Below are positions 22,992-33,745 of a stretch of DNA of 64,000 bases, in pieces. Below the pieces are notes generated by a model that was given only the letters and a program-made list of their open reading frames with translations, was not told the origin of the DNA and ran no database searches. The position numbers and the translations under genes were made by a program. Within the stretch, counting starts at the first letter, position 1; the number at the start of each line of letters is the position of its first letter. Origin of the DNA: Neonectria sp. B-13 (Eukaryota; Ascomycota; Sordariomycetes; Hypocreales; Nectriaceae); NCBI GenBank assembly GCA_002682825.1, contig NOKP01000002.1:4322309-4386308 (forward strand). The letters are read 5' to 3'.

Positions 22992-24652
22992 TCACAAAAT
23001 CCTTTCCTTTTCGTCCTCTGCGGTCCTCCCAATGGCCCGTATCCTATCCCCCCATAACCAAATAGCCAAGATAATTGGGGCTCCGAGAACAATGAATAGG
23101 AGAGCCAAGAGGCTATTCCCCCAACCATACCCAAGCTTCTCATATAGGTCTGGTGCAAAAATGGGAAAAGCGAATCCGAGTAAATATGTCCAAAGACGCG
23201 TGGCTGCACTAGCGCTGGCGGCACGCGTGCTGCTGAACTCGTCTACTAGATATGCCGTCATTCCTTGCGCGAACATGAAGGCGCCGCAAGTGAAGAAGAA
23301 AACTCCAAAATCAACTACCAGCCAGTGGACACCATTCTCCGCTGCCCAGGCGTACCAGAGCAGTCCTGCACCCGTTGGGATCAATCCAGTGATGATGTAC
23401 GGTATACGATATTCCGGAGTTGGCTCTTGATCTGGGCGGGCGGCGGTTGTGCGGCGCCACATGTAATCCATCAGACGCCCACCACCCTGGGTGCAAAGAA
23501 AGGCGCCGAGGGCTATTGAGATGTAGTGAAGACTCGCCGAGGTCTCGGATTGCTCGTACTTTGTAATCCACAGAGACGCAAAGGTTGAGAGCACAAGGGT
23601 ATAAATGCCAAACTCGATGGCCATGGCTATGGAAAGAAGCTGAATGATTGGGCGATGAATCAAGAGATTGACAGGTCGTGAAATAGCGGGCCCAAGCTGG
23701 GAGAAGAATTCCCGAATGAAGATTCCGGCCCGGCCTCTCACGGACACTCGGGATGATCCAGCTGGGTTGTTGCGTGCTGCAATTCTCCTGGCTTTGCGAC
23801 GGAGAAGAACCGGCGTGTACGATTCGTGGATGACGAAGAAGCCCAGGACTAAGAAAGCAGCATTGAAGATGGAGAGGATCCAGAAGAGCCATGGCCACCA
23901 CAAGTGTTGAGCTGCTAGGCCACCAACAATAGGGCCTAATGCTGGTCCTATATACGGGAGGAGGCCAGCAATAGCAAGCGACTTGCCTCTGTCTTTGGCA
24001 TGGTACATGTCTGCCAAAACCGGTCCAGTCAACTAACAGGGTGTTAGCGACAATCGTGACAAAGAAAACAAGCCGTCGAAACTCACGGTTACTCCCACGC
24101 TTGCGCCAGAGGCAGACATTAATCTGCCGAGGATCATGACCGCTGGAGAGAAGCCAACAGGGCACAGCGAGTTCCAGAGGATATACCAGACATTCCCAGC
24201 TAGCCAGAGAGGCTTGCGGCCGTACGTCTCTGCAAGGGCAGCGACGAGGAATGGCGCGAAGCCAAGGCCCAGAAAGAAGACGGAGAATGCAATTTGGCCC
24301 GTCGTGGTGGTCATGCCAAGATCGTCCAGAATCTGATCTAGTGCTGGGGCGATCATGCTGGCGGACATGGTGGTGACAAGTTGGCTCGCCGAGCAGACCA
24401 CGGCGACAGTTACTTTGAGCCGAGATGGCCAGTTGTACGGGTTGGCGGGATCATCAGGACCATCCCATGTGACCTAAGGAGATCTCTTTTGTTAGCGAAT
24501 TACGTTGGCCCTTAATGGCATTCACGAGAGTTGAACGATATGTTGTCTTGTCTTACGTCGTGATCGACCAGTCGAGGACTCTCAATCTCCCCGGGCAATT
24601 GGGTGTCTCCAGCCTCAACATCGTCAGGTACAGTCTCCTTTGAGGGGGGCAT
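22992..24652 (-). CDS. MFS transporter, DHA1 multidrug/polyamine type
   Basis: Three exons, 24652-24557, 24473-24087 and 24032-22992, splice in phase 0 to 507 residues. The cytosolic N-terminus carries the common fungal DHA1 motif DDPANPYNWP just before helix 1. About twelve hydrophobic segments follow, with GLGFAPFLVAALAETYGRKPLW covering the loop 2-3 motif A and SGASVGVTLTGPVLADMYHAKDRGKSLA covering helix 5 and the cytosolic loop. The central loop is basic (RRKARRIAARNN). The family exports drugs, toxins or polyamines across the plasma membrane by proton antiport. A perfect GATA-containing palindrome lies about 280 bases upstream. Confidence 0.9.
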
Positions 24653-25751
24653 TTAGTAAAAGGCTTGGACTGAAGGATATGCTTAAGTTGAGACGGTAGA
24701 GAAAGGGCAATCCGCCTTATACAAGACACGAGTACAAAACAAAACAGGATTGCGATTTTATACTACGCATGTAGCTCTGTTCAATTGCTTGGATGCCTAG
24801 AAGGGAAAAAGACTCATCAATGAGCACTCGGCGCGATAAGCCTGTCTCGGCACCGAGGTCGGAGACTCGGCGGAGATCACGTCATCCAACTACAGTCAGA
24901 GGATCGTGGGTATGGATGGGAGTTGATCTTATCAGATCGATCTGATAAGGAATTGCAACATGGAGGAAAATCCCTGTGAGAATGGTTACAGCGACGAGGG
25001 CAGAGTGCTCGCGATTGGGTCATGTAGGTGTGTTACCAGGGCTTGGGATTGGATTAATTACGAGTTGGGGGCACCGGTACTCCGTAGAGACAGATTCGAT
25101 GATGGAGATGCGCCAGGTTTCGCGCCTCGTTTAGCATGCGCTCTTAGGTCCCTTTAGCATAACCAAGACTCATGCACAGGTTAGGCGATGCATACTAATT
25201 ATGTAATGGACGGTATTTGATCTAAACCCTTGAAGAGACCCGGCAACCTGGACTTTTTACAGTTGGGCTTCAAGGTTGAGGCGTACTAGGAGCCACCGGG
25301 TAGATGCGGGGTCTGTCTCAGGGCCTTGCTTCATGCTCCCAGCCCGCTATTCGCCGGTTGACCCCCCTGAAGCGACGTGAAGAAGGGCCTAGACTCGGAG
25401 TCTGCCTTGGCTGATGGCAAGAAGGCACCCCCATGCATGCTAACCTGGCCGCACGCAATTGGTCGAGGCAACGCGCTATTGATTCCGTAGGTGCCAGGGT
25501 GTGTGTTGGTGTCCATGCATGTGAGGAGGCTTGCTCGGCTTCAGCTCGTCGTCCTCTCTTTCTCCTCCTCCACAATACGCCCAGAGCCAAAGTGAAGATA
25601 GAGACACCCATGTACGAAGTAACGTGAAGAACAAACCGCCTAATCACCAATACTCTAGCGCTGCTGCTAGAAACGCCCCAGGAATCATCCCCGGATCTCA
25701 CTTCACGCACGTCTGTCTTGGCTCCGGTCTTGGACCTCTTGGCTGCAGCAA
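24653..25751. other. Divergent promoter region
   Basis: About 1.1 kb between the MFS transporter and the WW-domain gene. It contains the GATA palindrome and, at the right end, a CT-rich leader before ATG 25752. No gene accepted. Confidence 0.4.
24928..24949. promoter_or_regulatory. Perfect 22-bp palindrome with inverted GATA sites
   Basis: Arms CTTATCAGATC and GATCTGATAAG are exact reverse complements with no spacer. Each carries a TGATAAG/CTTATCA core, the consensus family of fungal GATA factors (nitrogen, iron or light regulators). It lies 276 bases upstream of the MFS start. Confidence 0.5.
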
Positions 25752-28700
25752 ATGGCTTCTCCACAGCCGCAACACCATCAGGCCCAGGCACAGCAGCCAT
25801 ATCCTGCCATCGCGACGCCCTCGCCGCTTGTCGCTCGTAGGTCAGTCGCTAGAAAGGCAGTTGGTCAGCTGCCTGGAGCCCTGTCGCCTCATCCGCAGCC
25901 TGCTTCCGTCGCCGTATCGCCTCTGGCTCCGCCTTTGCAACAGCAGTCGCCAGTCTATCAGCAAGCCCAACACACTCATAGCCAGCAAATTCAGCATGTG
26001 CATCATGTTCAGCAGTTTCAACCGGCCCAGCAGGGTCATCAAAACCAGCAACATGTTCAGCAGCACCCGCCGGCACCAGTTCATCCGACGCTGATTCACC
26101 AACATGTTCAGCAGCATTCCCAATACACTCACAGCCAACCGGTCCAGCAGGCTCAACAGGTTCAGCAGAACCAACACACTCAGCAGCAGCAGCAACAACA
26201 AAACCAGCAACACCTTCAGCAGCAACACCAGCAACACTATCAGCAGCAACAGCAACACCAGCAGCAGCAACAGCAACATCAGCAGCAGCAGCAGCAGCAA
26301 CATCAGCAACACCAGCAGCAGCAACATCAGCAACAGCAACATCAGCAACAGCAACATCAGCAACATCAGCAACAACATCAGCAGCAGCAGCAGCAACATC
26401 AGCAGCAACACCAGCACCACCAGCAGCAACAAAATCAGCAACAAAATCAGCAACATCATCAACATCAGCAACATCAGCAACATCAGCAACAGCCCACTCT
26501 CACAAGGACCACAACCTTGCCAATCCACCCTGGGCCCCCTCAACAGGCGCCCCCTTCACAGCATGCTCACTTGCCTAGCCCTACGCCACAGCTGCAGCGG
26601 GTAGTGACATACAGCAACAGCACACAACCAGTTCCACCGGCAGGGCTTAGTAGACCTGCAAGCATCAGTAGTAGTGTTGGCATTCCAACACCTGGCACCA
26701 CAGCCACTACGCCTGGCACTGTGGCAAGTCCAAGCCGGCAGCAACTTGGTGGTGATGTAAGACGGAGCATCAGTGCGCCAGCCAACCCGCATTCTCAACT
26801 TTGCAGCCATTGCAAGAATGGTAAGTCAAAGGGCACCTTCTCAGGACTGCGATGCTAACAGCACATCGTAGCTATCCCGGAAAATGACACCCGATACACC
26901 TGTCTCGTCTGCAGTACCGCCCAGATCGCGACCACATTCTGCGTTTGGTGTGTCACGGCCTACGCAGAAGGGCCATTTCACCAGCATAACAAGTCTTACT
27001 TCGTAACAAACTCTGACCGGCATGTCCAGCCCACCAGCACATCCGTCCCGACCCAGGTCTGGACCATCCGCAAGAACGTCTCTGGGAGGACATATTACAC
27101 CCACAAGATCACGGGACTCAGAACGCACATCAAGCCCAAAGCCGTGACTATACCAGGTGATTCTGGGCTGCCGCCTGGTTGGGCGCAGCGCAAGTCTCCG
27201 GACGGACGCATGTTTTACTTTAATACCAGGACCGGCACCAGCGCATGGACGAAGCCGTCGAACTCATTGCCGGATGGCTGGAAAGAGCTGAGAACTCCGG
27301 ACTCAGTACCCTACTATGTTCAAGAGAGCCTAGGGTTGTCCACGTGGGACCGGCCAGGGGAGCAGCCAAAGTCGAGAGGGCAGAGTGGAACGCTATCCGG
27401 TGCTGCAGATATGTCGGCCGCCGGGCTTGTATCTGCGACAAAGGCCGCGGCTAGGCTTACAGGCCAAGGTGTCAGGATGGCGAGCAAGACGATGGGGAAG
27501 TTTGGGAAGAAGCAGAACCTGAAGAAGATGGGTAGGATGATGAACCAAGCGAATGCCCTGGTCGGCGACGGCGGCGGCGGGTCCGATTTTGGGGGAAGCG
27601 ATGGTGACGATGGTAACGACGATGACGATCAGGCGGAGGAGACGCAGCCAATATCTCAGGGAGGCCAAGAACAGCCCATGTACAGCCAACAGTCCGCATA
27701 CGACCAACAACCGGCTTACCAGCAGCCGGCTTATGAACAGCAGCCAGTTCAACAACAGTCTGCCTGCGAACAGCAACCATCCTATGAGCAGCAGCCATCT
27801 TATCAACAGCAGCCTGGAGGCGATGCGGCCCAAGAACAGCCTACTTATAACCAACAAACTGCGTACGAACAACAGCCGGCTTATCAACAGCCGGCTTACG
27901 AACAGCAACCGGCTTACCAGGAGCAGCCAATGTTTGAGCAGCAGCCAGGGTTCCAGCAACAGCCCGTCTTTGAGCAACAGGCTGTCCCGGAACAACAACA
28001 ACCAACCTTCGAGCAACAGCCAGCTTCCCAACAAGAGCCATCTTTCCAGCAGCAGCCCGTTCTCGAACAACAGCCTGTTTTCGAACAGCAGCTTGGAACT
28101 TATGGGGCCCAGGAACAGCCCGCATACAGCCAACAACCTGCATATGAACAACAGCCTGCGTTCGAACAGCCAACTTTCCAACAGCCAATGTACGAATCAG
28201 TCCCCAACCAGCAACCCCTGGCGTTCGACCCCGTGCTGCCGCTGGACCAGCAAGACTATCTTCAGCAGGGTGAGCAACAAGAACAATATACGGCACCGCC
28301 AAGTCAACAACCTCTATTCAGCGAACCCGTGCTTTCTCCCACAGACCAGCAGTCCGCAGTACAAGAATTCACCGTTCAGGACCAGTCAGCGGTTATAAAC
28401 GCCAATGTTGCTGAGGACGGTATTAACACTCAATTCGCCACCAACGAGGATCAGACCTATCAGCAGAGCAGTGTGCTCAATGAAACCTCGCTGGTCAACA
28501 ACAGCGCCAACGATATGAGGCAGTTCAATCAAACTGAGATTGGGGAAGACTACACTACACAACAGTCGCCCCCGCCGCCATTTCAATATGATCAAGGCCT
28601 GCAAGGAATACCGACAGCACCTCCGGAATCACAGTTTCTTGCAACATCGAATGGTCCCGTTCCGCCTTTGTTATTCGACCCCGTATTTTCAGAGGAGCCG

Positions 28701-28997
28701 CCTGTAGCTTACCCCCCTACATCGCAAGATGGAGTGACATATCCTGTTGGAAATCAATCATTGGCGATGCAAGGAGAGGAGAATGCTTTAGCGCTCATAT
28801 CAGATGAGCCGCCCGCGTCCAGTCTCCCCGCGCAACAGGGTGAAGTGACGTATCCCGTTCAACAATCACTGGAGATGCAAGGACAGGAAAACGCCATGGC
28901 ACTCATATCGGATGAGCCCAATCGTGTAGTGACGTATCCTGTTCAAAATCAATCACTGGAGATGCAAGGTCAGGCAAATGCTCTGGCACTCATTTGA
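25752..28997 (+). CDS. ZZ-like zinc finger and tandem WW-domain protein with Gln/His tract
   Basis: Two exons, 25752-26820 and 26872-28997, give 1064 residues. Residues about 140-250 are almost only Gln and His (with Asn). A cysteine/histidine cluster follows: C351xxC354, C367xxC370, C380xxC383, then HQH at 393-395, which has the spacing of a ZZ-type finger and is completed only across the intron. Two WW domains follow at about 456-487 (LPPGW...FYFNTRTGTSAWTKP) and 489-521 (LPDGW...PYYVQ...STWDRP). A Gly/Met region, a long Gln-rich stretch of PAYEQQ-type repeats and three C-terminal copies of a VTYPV...MQG..NALALI unit complete it. WW domains bind proline-rich partners. Low-complexity segments suggest assembly or condensate behaviour, which is inference. 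Confidence 0.85.
26155..26500 (+). repeat. CAG/CAA/CAC low-complexity tract
   Basis: About 115 codons of CAG, CAA, CAT and CAC (with occasional AAT/AAC/CTT) encode the Gln/His run. Codons are mixed, so it is not a pure trinucleotide microsatellite. Many CAACATCAG sub-repeats show slippage-type expansion. Confidence 0.9.
28727..28997 (+). repeat. Three C-terminal coding repeats
   Basis: Three units of about 26-35 codons each read VTYP[V]..QSL.MQG..NA.ALIS, the last ending at the stop codon. The three copies are also similar at the DNA level, indicating tandem duplication. Confidence 0.8.
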
Positions 28998-29166
28998 TAG
29001 TGTTTAAGTACATCACATACGTTATTGAATGAGGACACATTTTGATAGTGGATTTTCTCTATTCTACTGACCCCTAAACTCTGTTGTGAAAATCCCCCTG
29101 TGTTTTAGTAGATGACTCTCTAATCGCGCTTCTGTGAGTGCTTACCTTACTAAAACCCGATCGGTT

Positions 29167-30561
29167 CTAAATGAATTGGAAAGAAGTGTCCAACTCAGCC
29201 TGCTCATTATCAGCATTAACGTCATCTAGGTTTCTCCCAGACCAATCGCAGTCCCAAAAGGTCGCCAATGCCCACAGCTTGATGAAACTATGGATGTAGG
29301 CGAAGGCAATCTGACAAATTATCAGCGGAAAGTCGGCGGGGTGAGAACACAAATGCGGTATGATCTTTACCACCTTCGTCCAGAACATCCAGCACAGAAG
29401 GAGTAGGATCTCAGCCCACCGAGTGCCGTTGGACTTTACCAGTGTACAGATCAGCATGATATCCCACGCAAGCGCGAAGTTGACTATGCCTGCCCAGTAG
29501 ACCATGAACGCGCTCCATGGATATCGGGAAAGAAAGCTGAAATCCCTGAGCATCACGGGGTTGCTGCGAAATGTGGTCCTGGCCCATCGCAAGAGCTGGC
29601 CGCGGAACCTGGGCCACTCACCCAGCGTAGTCTCAATGGTTGCGTCTTCTGTATCCTGGAAGCGGATAAGCCAGTGATTCTTCAACACATACCGCGTCAG
29701 GAAGTTATCATCGTCGGGACCAAGTCCCTTGCCACCTCCGAAAAGCTCAAAGAAGAACTTCTCGTTGCAGAAGCGTTCGAGAACGTCGTCGTTTAGAATC
29801 GTGGTTCGGTAAGCCGCTGTTCGACCTGAGACGACAAAAGCCCCGCCGTCCACGGCGTTGGACGCACGAAGCTCCCAGTTGTGGCGCTGGAGATAGTTGC
29901 AGGCGATGATGTTGACGATCGAAGGCCAGGTCCATCGTCCGGGGGTAGTTCGACGGACACGTTTCTTTGTCGCAACGACGCCGACTTTCGCATTCTCAAA
30001 CGGGGCAAGCACCGATGGAATGAAGTTCTCGCTTGTCCAAAAGACATGATCGTCGGCCAGGATTGTAATATCAGTGGCAACAATCGACATGGCGTGGGCG
30101 ATTTGACGGCGCTTGCTGGGTTCTCGAAGAGCTCCTACAGCGATACGAGTGTGTTCAGCATCATGGTCCACTCCCTCCAACACTGCTCGACACTCCTGCC
30201 GGAGCTGTGCACCCACTGTGACTACGATAATTGCGGCAGGTCGGTTGGCCAGGATGCTGCGAATGCACTCCTTGAAGTCTGGGCCGTTGGGGTCAATAGT
30301 TGGAAGAATAACGGTGACATCGCGGCGAGAAAAGACGGGGTCGGGCTGTATCTCCGACGATCGATAGCACCAATAACCAATAATGTGACCTATCAGTCGG
30401 GTATAGCGGAGAGTGAAAAGAGTCCAGAAAACACGGTTCCAAGTGTCGTCGATGAGCAGCCAGGTGCATGTCAATGCAGCCACGAGGGTGACAATGAGAA
30501 GGGTGGGCGGAAGCCAGAAGGATATTGAAACCCTGCTCGGAAGGGTAATATCGAAATTCAT
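29167..30561 (-). CDS. GT2 family glycosyltransferase (polysaccharide synthase-like)
   Basis: A single frame of 464 residues. Hydrophobic segments near 14-45 and three or four near 350-440 make it a membrane protein. Between them is a GT-A catalytic region: VTVILPTIDPNG, ILADDHVFW (Asp pair of the DxD-like site), GPDDDNFLTRY (ED/TED-like acceptor site), and QLLRWART, the QxxRW processivity motif. This is the arrangement of processive GT2 enzymes such as hyaluronan or cellulose synthases. The same architecture is found in the fungal GT2 proteins needed for hyphal growth on surfaces in wheat pathogens (ZtGT2-like). The product glycan is unknown. The first ATG in frame places the N-terminal membrane segment correctly. 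Confidence 0.88.
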   Translation of the reverse strand: MNFDITLPSRVSISFWLPPTLLIVTLVAALTCTWLLIDDTWNRVFWTLFTLRYTRLIGHIIGYWCYRSSEIQPDPVFSRRDVTVILPTIDPNGPDFKECIRSILANRPAAIIVVTVGAQLRQECRAVLEGVDHDAEHTRIAVGALREPSKRRQIAHAMSIVATDITILADDHVFWTSENFIPSVLAPFENAKVGVVATKKRVRRTTPGRWTWPSIVNIIACNYLQRHNWELRASNAVDGGAFVVSGRTAAYRTTILNDDVLERFCNEKFFFELFGGGKGLGPDDDNFLTRYVLKNHWLIRFQDTEDATIETTLGEWPRFRGQLLRWARTTFRSNPVMLRDFSFLSRYPWSAFMVYWAGIVNFALAWDIMLICTLVKSNGTRWAEILLLLCWMFWTKVVKIIPHLCSHPADFPLIICQIAFAYIHSFIKLWALATFWDCDWSGRNLDDVNADNEQAELDTSFQFI

Positions 30562-31756
30562 GGCCTTTGAGATATATAGAGCTGCGGTACTTTAGTACTG
30601 TAGTATTGTGACTGAAGAAAGGGTTTTAGACTGATGTTGAGTAAGTTGGTGGAAGAGATTGTTGGCAGCACTTAGGATCAATCCAGATTTTATAGTCTAA
30701 CTCCTCGGTATTTTCATTCTCAATATTCTTCGGATCAAACCAAAGAACATGGAAATCATCGTTTGACTGATCTTCGGATGCAACGAATGAACCCCTTTTC
30801 CAATGTCACGAACATGCATCTGTGGTAGTCCGTACCACCGAGCAAAAAGGGTTGCAGGGTACTGAGAACAAGCTATGCAAATTATTCAATGTCCGAGTGT
30901 ATTTTGTTAAACTAAAGCACTGTTCACTTCACTTCAGGTTAAATCTAGTCGAATGGAATAATGGATTGTGAGTTGTTTGTTCCTCAAGCTCGAACCAAAC
31001 CCCCGCGAAAGCCGCGTCGAACAAGGAGTCACTTGATCTTCGTCTCCAAGTATCACAAGTTCTCTGAACGATGAGTAAAATCTGTATTGGCGCCTAATAG
31101 GAGCAGTAACGGATTGGAGGAGAGAATTGTTCGGAGAAAGCGTGCCGAGTTGGCCCCCTGCTCTACCTTCACTAGAGAAATCATCATAGAACCCAGGACG
31201 GAAGTCATAGTGAGACAACAGATCGCGAGGTATCCTAGTTAATAGTATTAAAATCTGAAATCATTACTCCTGAGGCCTATGTCATCTTAACCTTACTCTG
31301 AGCCTTCATGCTCAAGATAAACACTCTGCCGCCGCATATGATCGTGGCGTTGAGGTCCAAGAACAGCCTTGACAAGCTCAACTAGGCCCTCAACGGTAAC
31401 ATTCGGTTCCTTACGCTTAGTATGACACCTGTAATGACTGCCTGTGGTCTCACAAAGTATCAATTCCTTCATAGTGTTTCAAGATGCTCATCAATTTTCT
31501 GGTAGCAGGCACTATAAGCGATTCTGCAGAGATTCGCTCTAAGGAGACGGCTTTCCACCTGGTGACGAGCAACATCTGCTTTCCTAGCATTTAGTTGAAA
31601 TGCCGGGGCGACTAGGGAAATTTTTTATTTGAAGTAGCCAGCAGAAACCATCAGCAACGGTGAGCCGAAATCAGAGTCTCATGGTAATTGAATCAGACTT
31701 CGCAGAAGATTGAATAGCCTAGCAAACATCACAAATCAAGTTACTTCATGTCCGTC
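30562..31756. other. Intergenic, no gene seen
   Basis: About 1.2 kb between two minus-strand genes. A frame at 30934-31218 begins with a non-ATG codon and resembles nothing known to me, so it was not called. Confidence 0.4.
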
Positions 31757-33338
31757 TCATATAAGATCCTCCACGGTCAACGTTCCACTCTTGGTAATCA
31801 TAAACTCTTCAATAGCAACGTCTTTACCGCTCTCCTTGCCACACCCACTCTCTTTGATACCGCCAAACGGAGCCTCTGCCGATGAATTGTTACCGGTGTT
31901 CTGAATGTTGAATTAGCATAATGTCAAAAAGGCCAGCTGATATCATGCTTACCAGTCCAATCATGCCGGCTTCGAGCCTTTCGAACAGCCTCCACAGCCG
32001 GTCTACGTTTTTGGTAAACACATAACTCGTCAAGCCCATGCTTGTGTTGTTGGCTCGCGTGACTACTTCATCTTCCGTGTCGAAAATGGATACACCTAGG
32101 ACAGGTGCAAACATCTCTTCCTGGCTCATGAGCATGTCGTCCGTAGCATATGATAGGATAGTCGGAGCCATGAAGTACCCCTTAGCGCTCTCGTCGGTAT
32201 CAATGGACGAATGTAGTCGTTGGCCTGTTCCAAGGACGATCTTTGCGCCCTTAGATAGAGCATCTTGAACCAGCTCCTCTGCCTTATCAAGCCCTCGCGG
32301 GGTTGTGACCGGACCCAACGTGGTACCCTCTTCCATTCCATGCCCAATTTTGAGGGAAGAGGTTTTCTGGATCAAAATCTCGATGAACTTGTCGTAAACT
32401 GCGCGTTGAACGTACAGCCTGTTTGACGAAACGCAAGCTTGGCCAGCGTGTCTCCATTTCAGATTCATCAGCTGTTCCATGGCCTGGTCGAGGTTGGCGT
32501 CATCAAAGACAATGAAGGGGCAATTTCCTCCCAATTCTAGGGTAACCTTCTTCAGGTTCCTCGCACACAGCCCTGAAATCAGCTTTCCCACGCGGGTGCT
32601 TCCTGTGAAAGTCACCTTCTTGATCAACGGGTGTACGCAGAGCGCCTCTGCGACTGATGGTGTGTTCTCGAGACTTGTCGTCAGGACGTTGAGTGTACCA
32701 GGGGGAAACCCAGCACGAATGGCTAGACGAGCAAGTGACAAGGCAGAAATGGGGGTTTCTGGTGATGGTTTCACGACCATGGTGCACCCAGCAGCTAGAG
32801 CCGCGCTGGCCTTTCGCAATGTAAGGGCGATTGGAAAGTTCCAGGGGACCAAGGCCGCAACAGCGCCGACGGGATGCTTGATAGTAAAGGACCGCCGACC
32901 TGGCGTAGCAGACGTGATAGTCGTGCCCTGGACTCTCTCAGCCTCGCCGACGAACCACCATGTGAAGGTGGTGGCGTAGTCAATCTCCCCGTAGGCTTCG
33001 GCCAATGGCTTTCCAGTCTCAAAGACAAGGATCTTTGCGAGATCGTCGCGGTTCTCGACGATGAGCTGATGCCATCTCATCAGACACTGCGCACGCTGTC
33101 TTGGTGTCCATTTGGAATACTCGTTGAACGCCTCGTGGCAGGATTGCACAGCGTCGTCGACGTCGGCATCGCTGCAGTCAGGACAAGAGGCCCATACTTT
33201 GGCCGAACCTGGATCGGTGACACCAAACCGCTTGCCCGACTTGGCGAGGATCGATTTCCCAGCAACCTGGCAGTCGAACTGGACGAGGCTCTCGTCGGTC
33301 AGGCTGAAGGGAAGGGTCCCGGTGTGGCTGGTTGACAT
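31757..33338 (-). CDS. NAD(P)-dependent aldehyde dehydrogenase, succinate-semialdehyde type
   Basis: Two exons, 33338-31953 and 31900-31757, give 509 residues, the normal size of the family. Landmarks are PWNFPIALTLRK (cofactor-site Asn), KPSPETP, FTGSTRVGK, LELGGNCPF (general-base Glu), GQACVSSNR (catalytic Cys), EMFAPVLGV, and, supplied by exon 2, EAPFGGIKESG. The pattern is closest to succinate-semialdehyde dehydrogenases, which oxidise short semialdehydes to acids. I chose the ATG giving a normal N-terminus (MSTSHTGTLPF) over an upstream in-frame non-ATG extension. It diverges from the sugar-porter gene across a 407-bp promoter that holds the cluster element. Probably a catabolic step of this cluster. 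Confidence 0.92.
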
Positions 33339-33745
33339 GGTGTGGTTGTGGAGGTTCAAGCTTGTGCGTCGACGGCATCCGGTAGCCCTTCGCTGACACA
33401 GCTCACGAGCTCTATTAATCGGCCTTTCCACGGAACAAAGCTATGGAGGAGACCATCACCAATCTCCGTCCCGGCCGTGCCACTGTGGAGATGAGGGGAA
33501 TGGGTGGCACGCTCCGGGGCTATCTGTCAGTACGTGGACCCCTAGTCAACTTAGGCGAAGTGATCCCATGGACGCGACCCTTGACTATACTCAAAGCGTC
33601 GTGAGAATAGCCAAGACTGCGGGGCCCCATGGGGAGCGTGTGGTGGTGGCTGGGAACGTGAGTGTTAGGCTCACAGATCGATGTGGTTTTATTATCTACC
33701 ATCGCAGCCGGTTTATCGCAGCTCGATCTCCCTTTGCCAATTGAT
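33339..33745. promoter_or_regulatory. Divergent promoter of ALDH and sugar-porter genes
   Basis: 407 bases shared by two divergent cluster genes. Contains one exact GGCACGCTCCG (33506-33516) and, about 120 bases away, a weaker reverse-oriented match with core GGAGCGTG (33633-33640). Confidence 0.55.
33506..33516 (+). promoter_or_regulatory. Cluster element GGCACGCTCCG, copy 1
   Basis: Identity with the copy at 41477-41487 extends to 14 bases (GTGGCACGCTCCGG). It lies about 170 bases from the ALDH start codon and 230 from the transporter start. Confidence 0.55.

Noticed and set aside
25842..26543. Minus-strand ORF of almost pure Leu/Met
   Set aside because: Antisense of the CAG/CAA/CAT tract; no independent gene signals.
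27393..28181. Minus-strand Leu-rich ORF suggesting a membrane protein
   Set aside because: Antisense of the Gln-rich repeats in the WW-domain gene.
30934..31218. 94-codon minus-strand ORF
   Set aside because: Begins with a non-ATG codon and has no family resemblance.
33339..33431. N-terminal extension of the aldehyde dehydrogenase
   Set aside because: No ATG in the extension; the ATG at 33338 gives the family's normal N-terminus.
33633..33640. GGAGCGTG as a reverse copy of the cluster element
   Set aside because: Only the 8-base core matches and the flanks differ, so it was not counted as a site.
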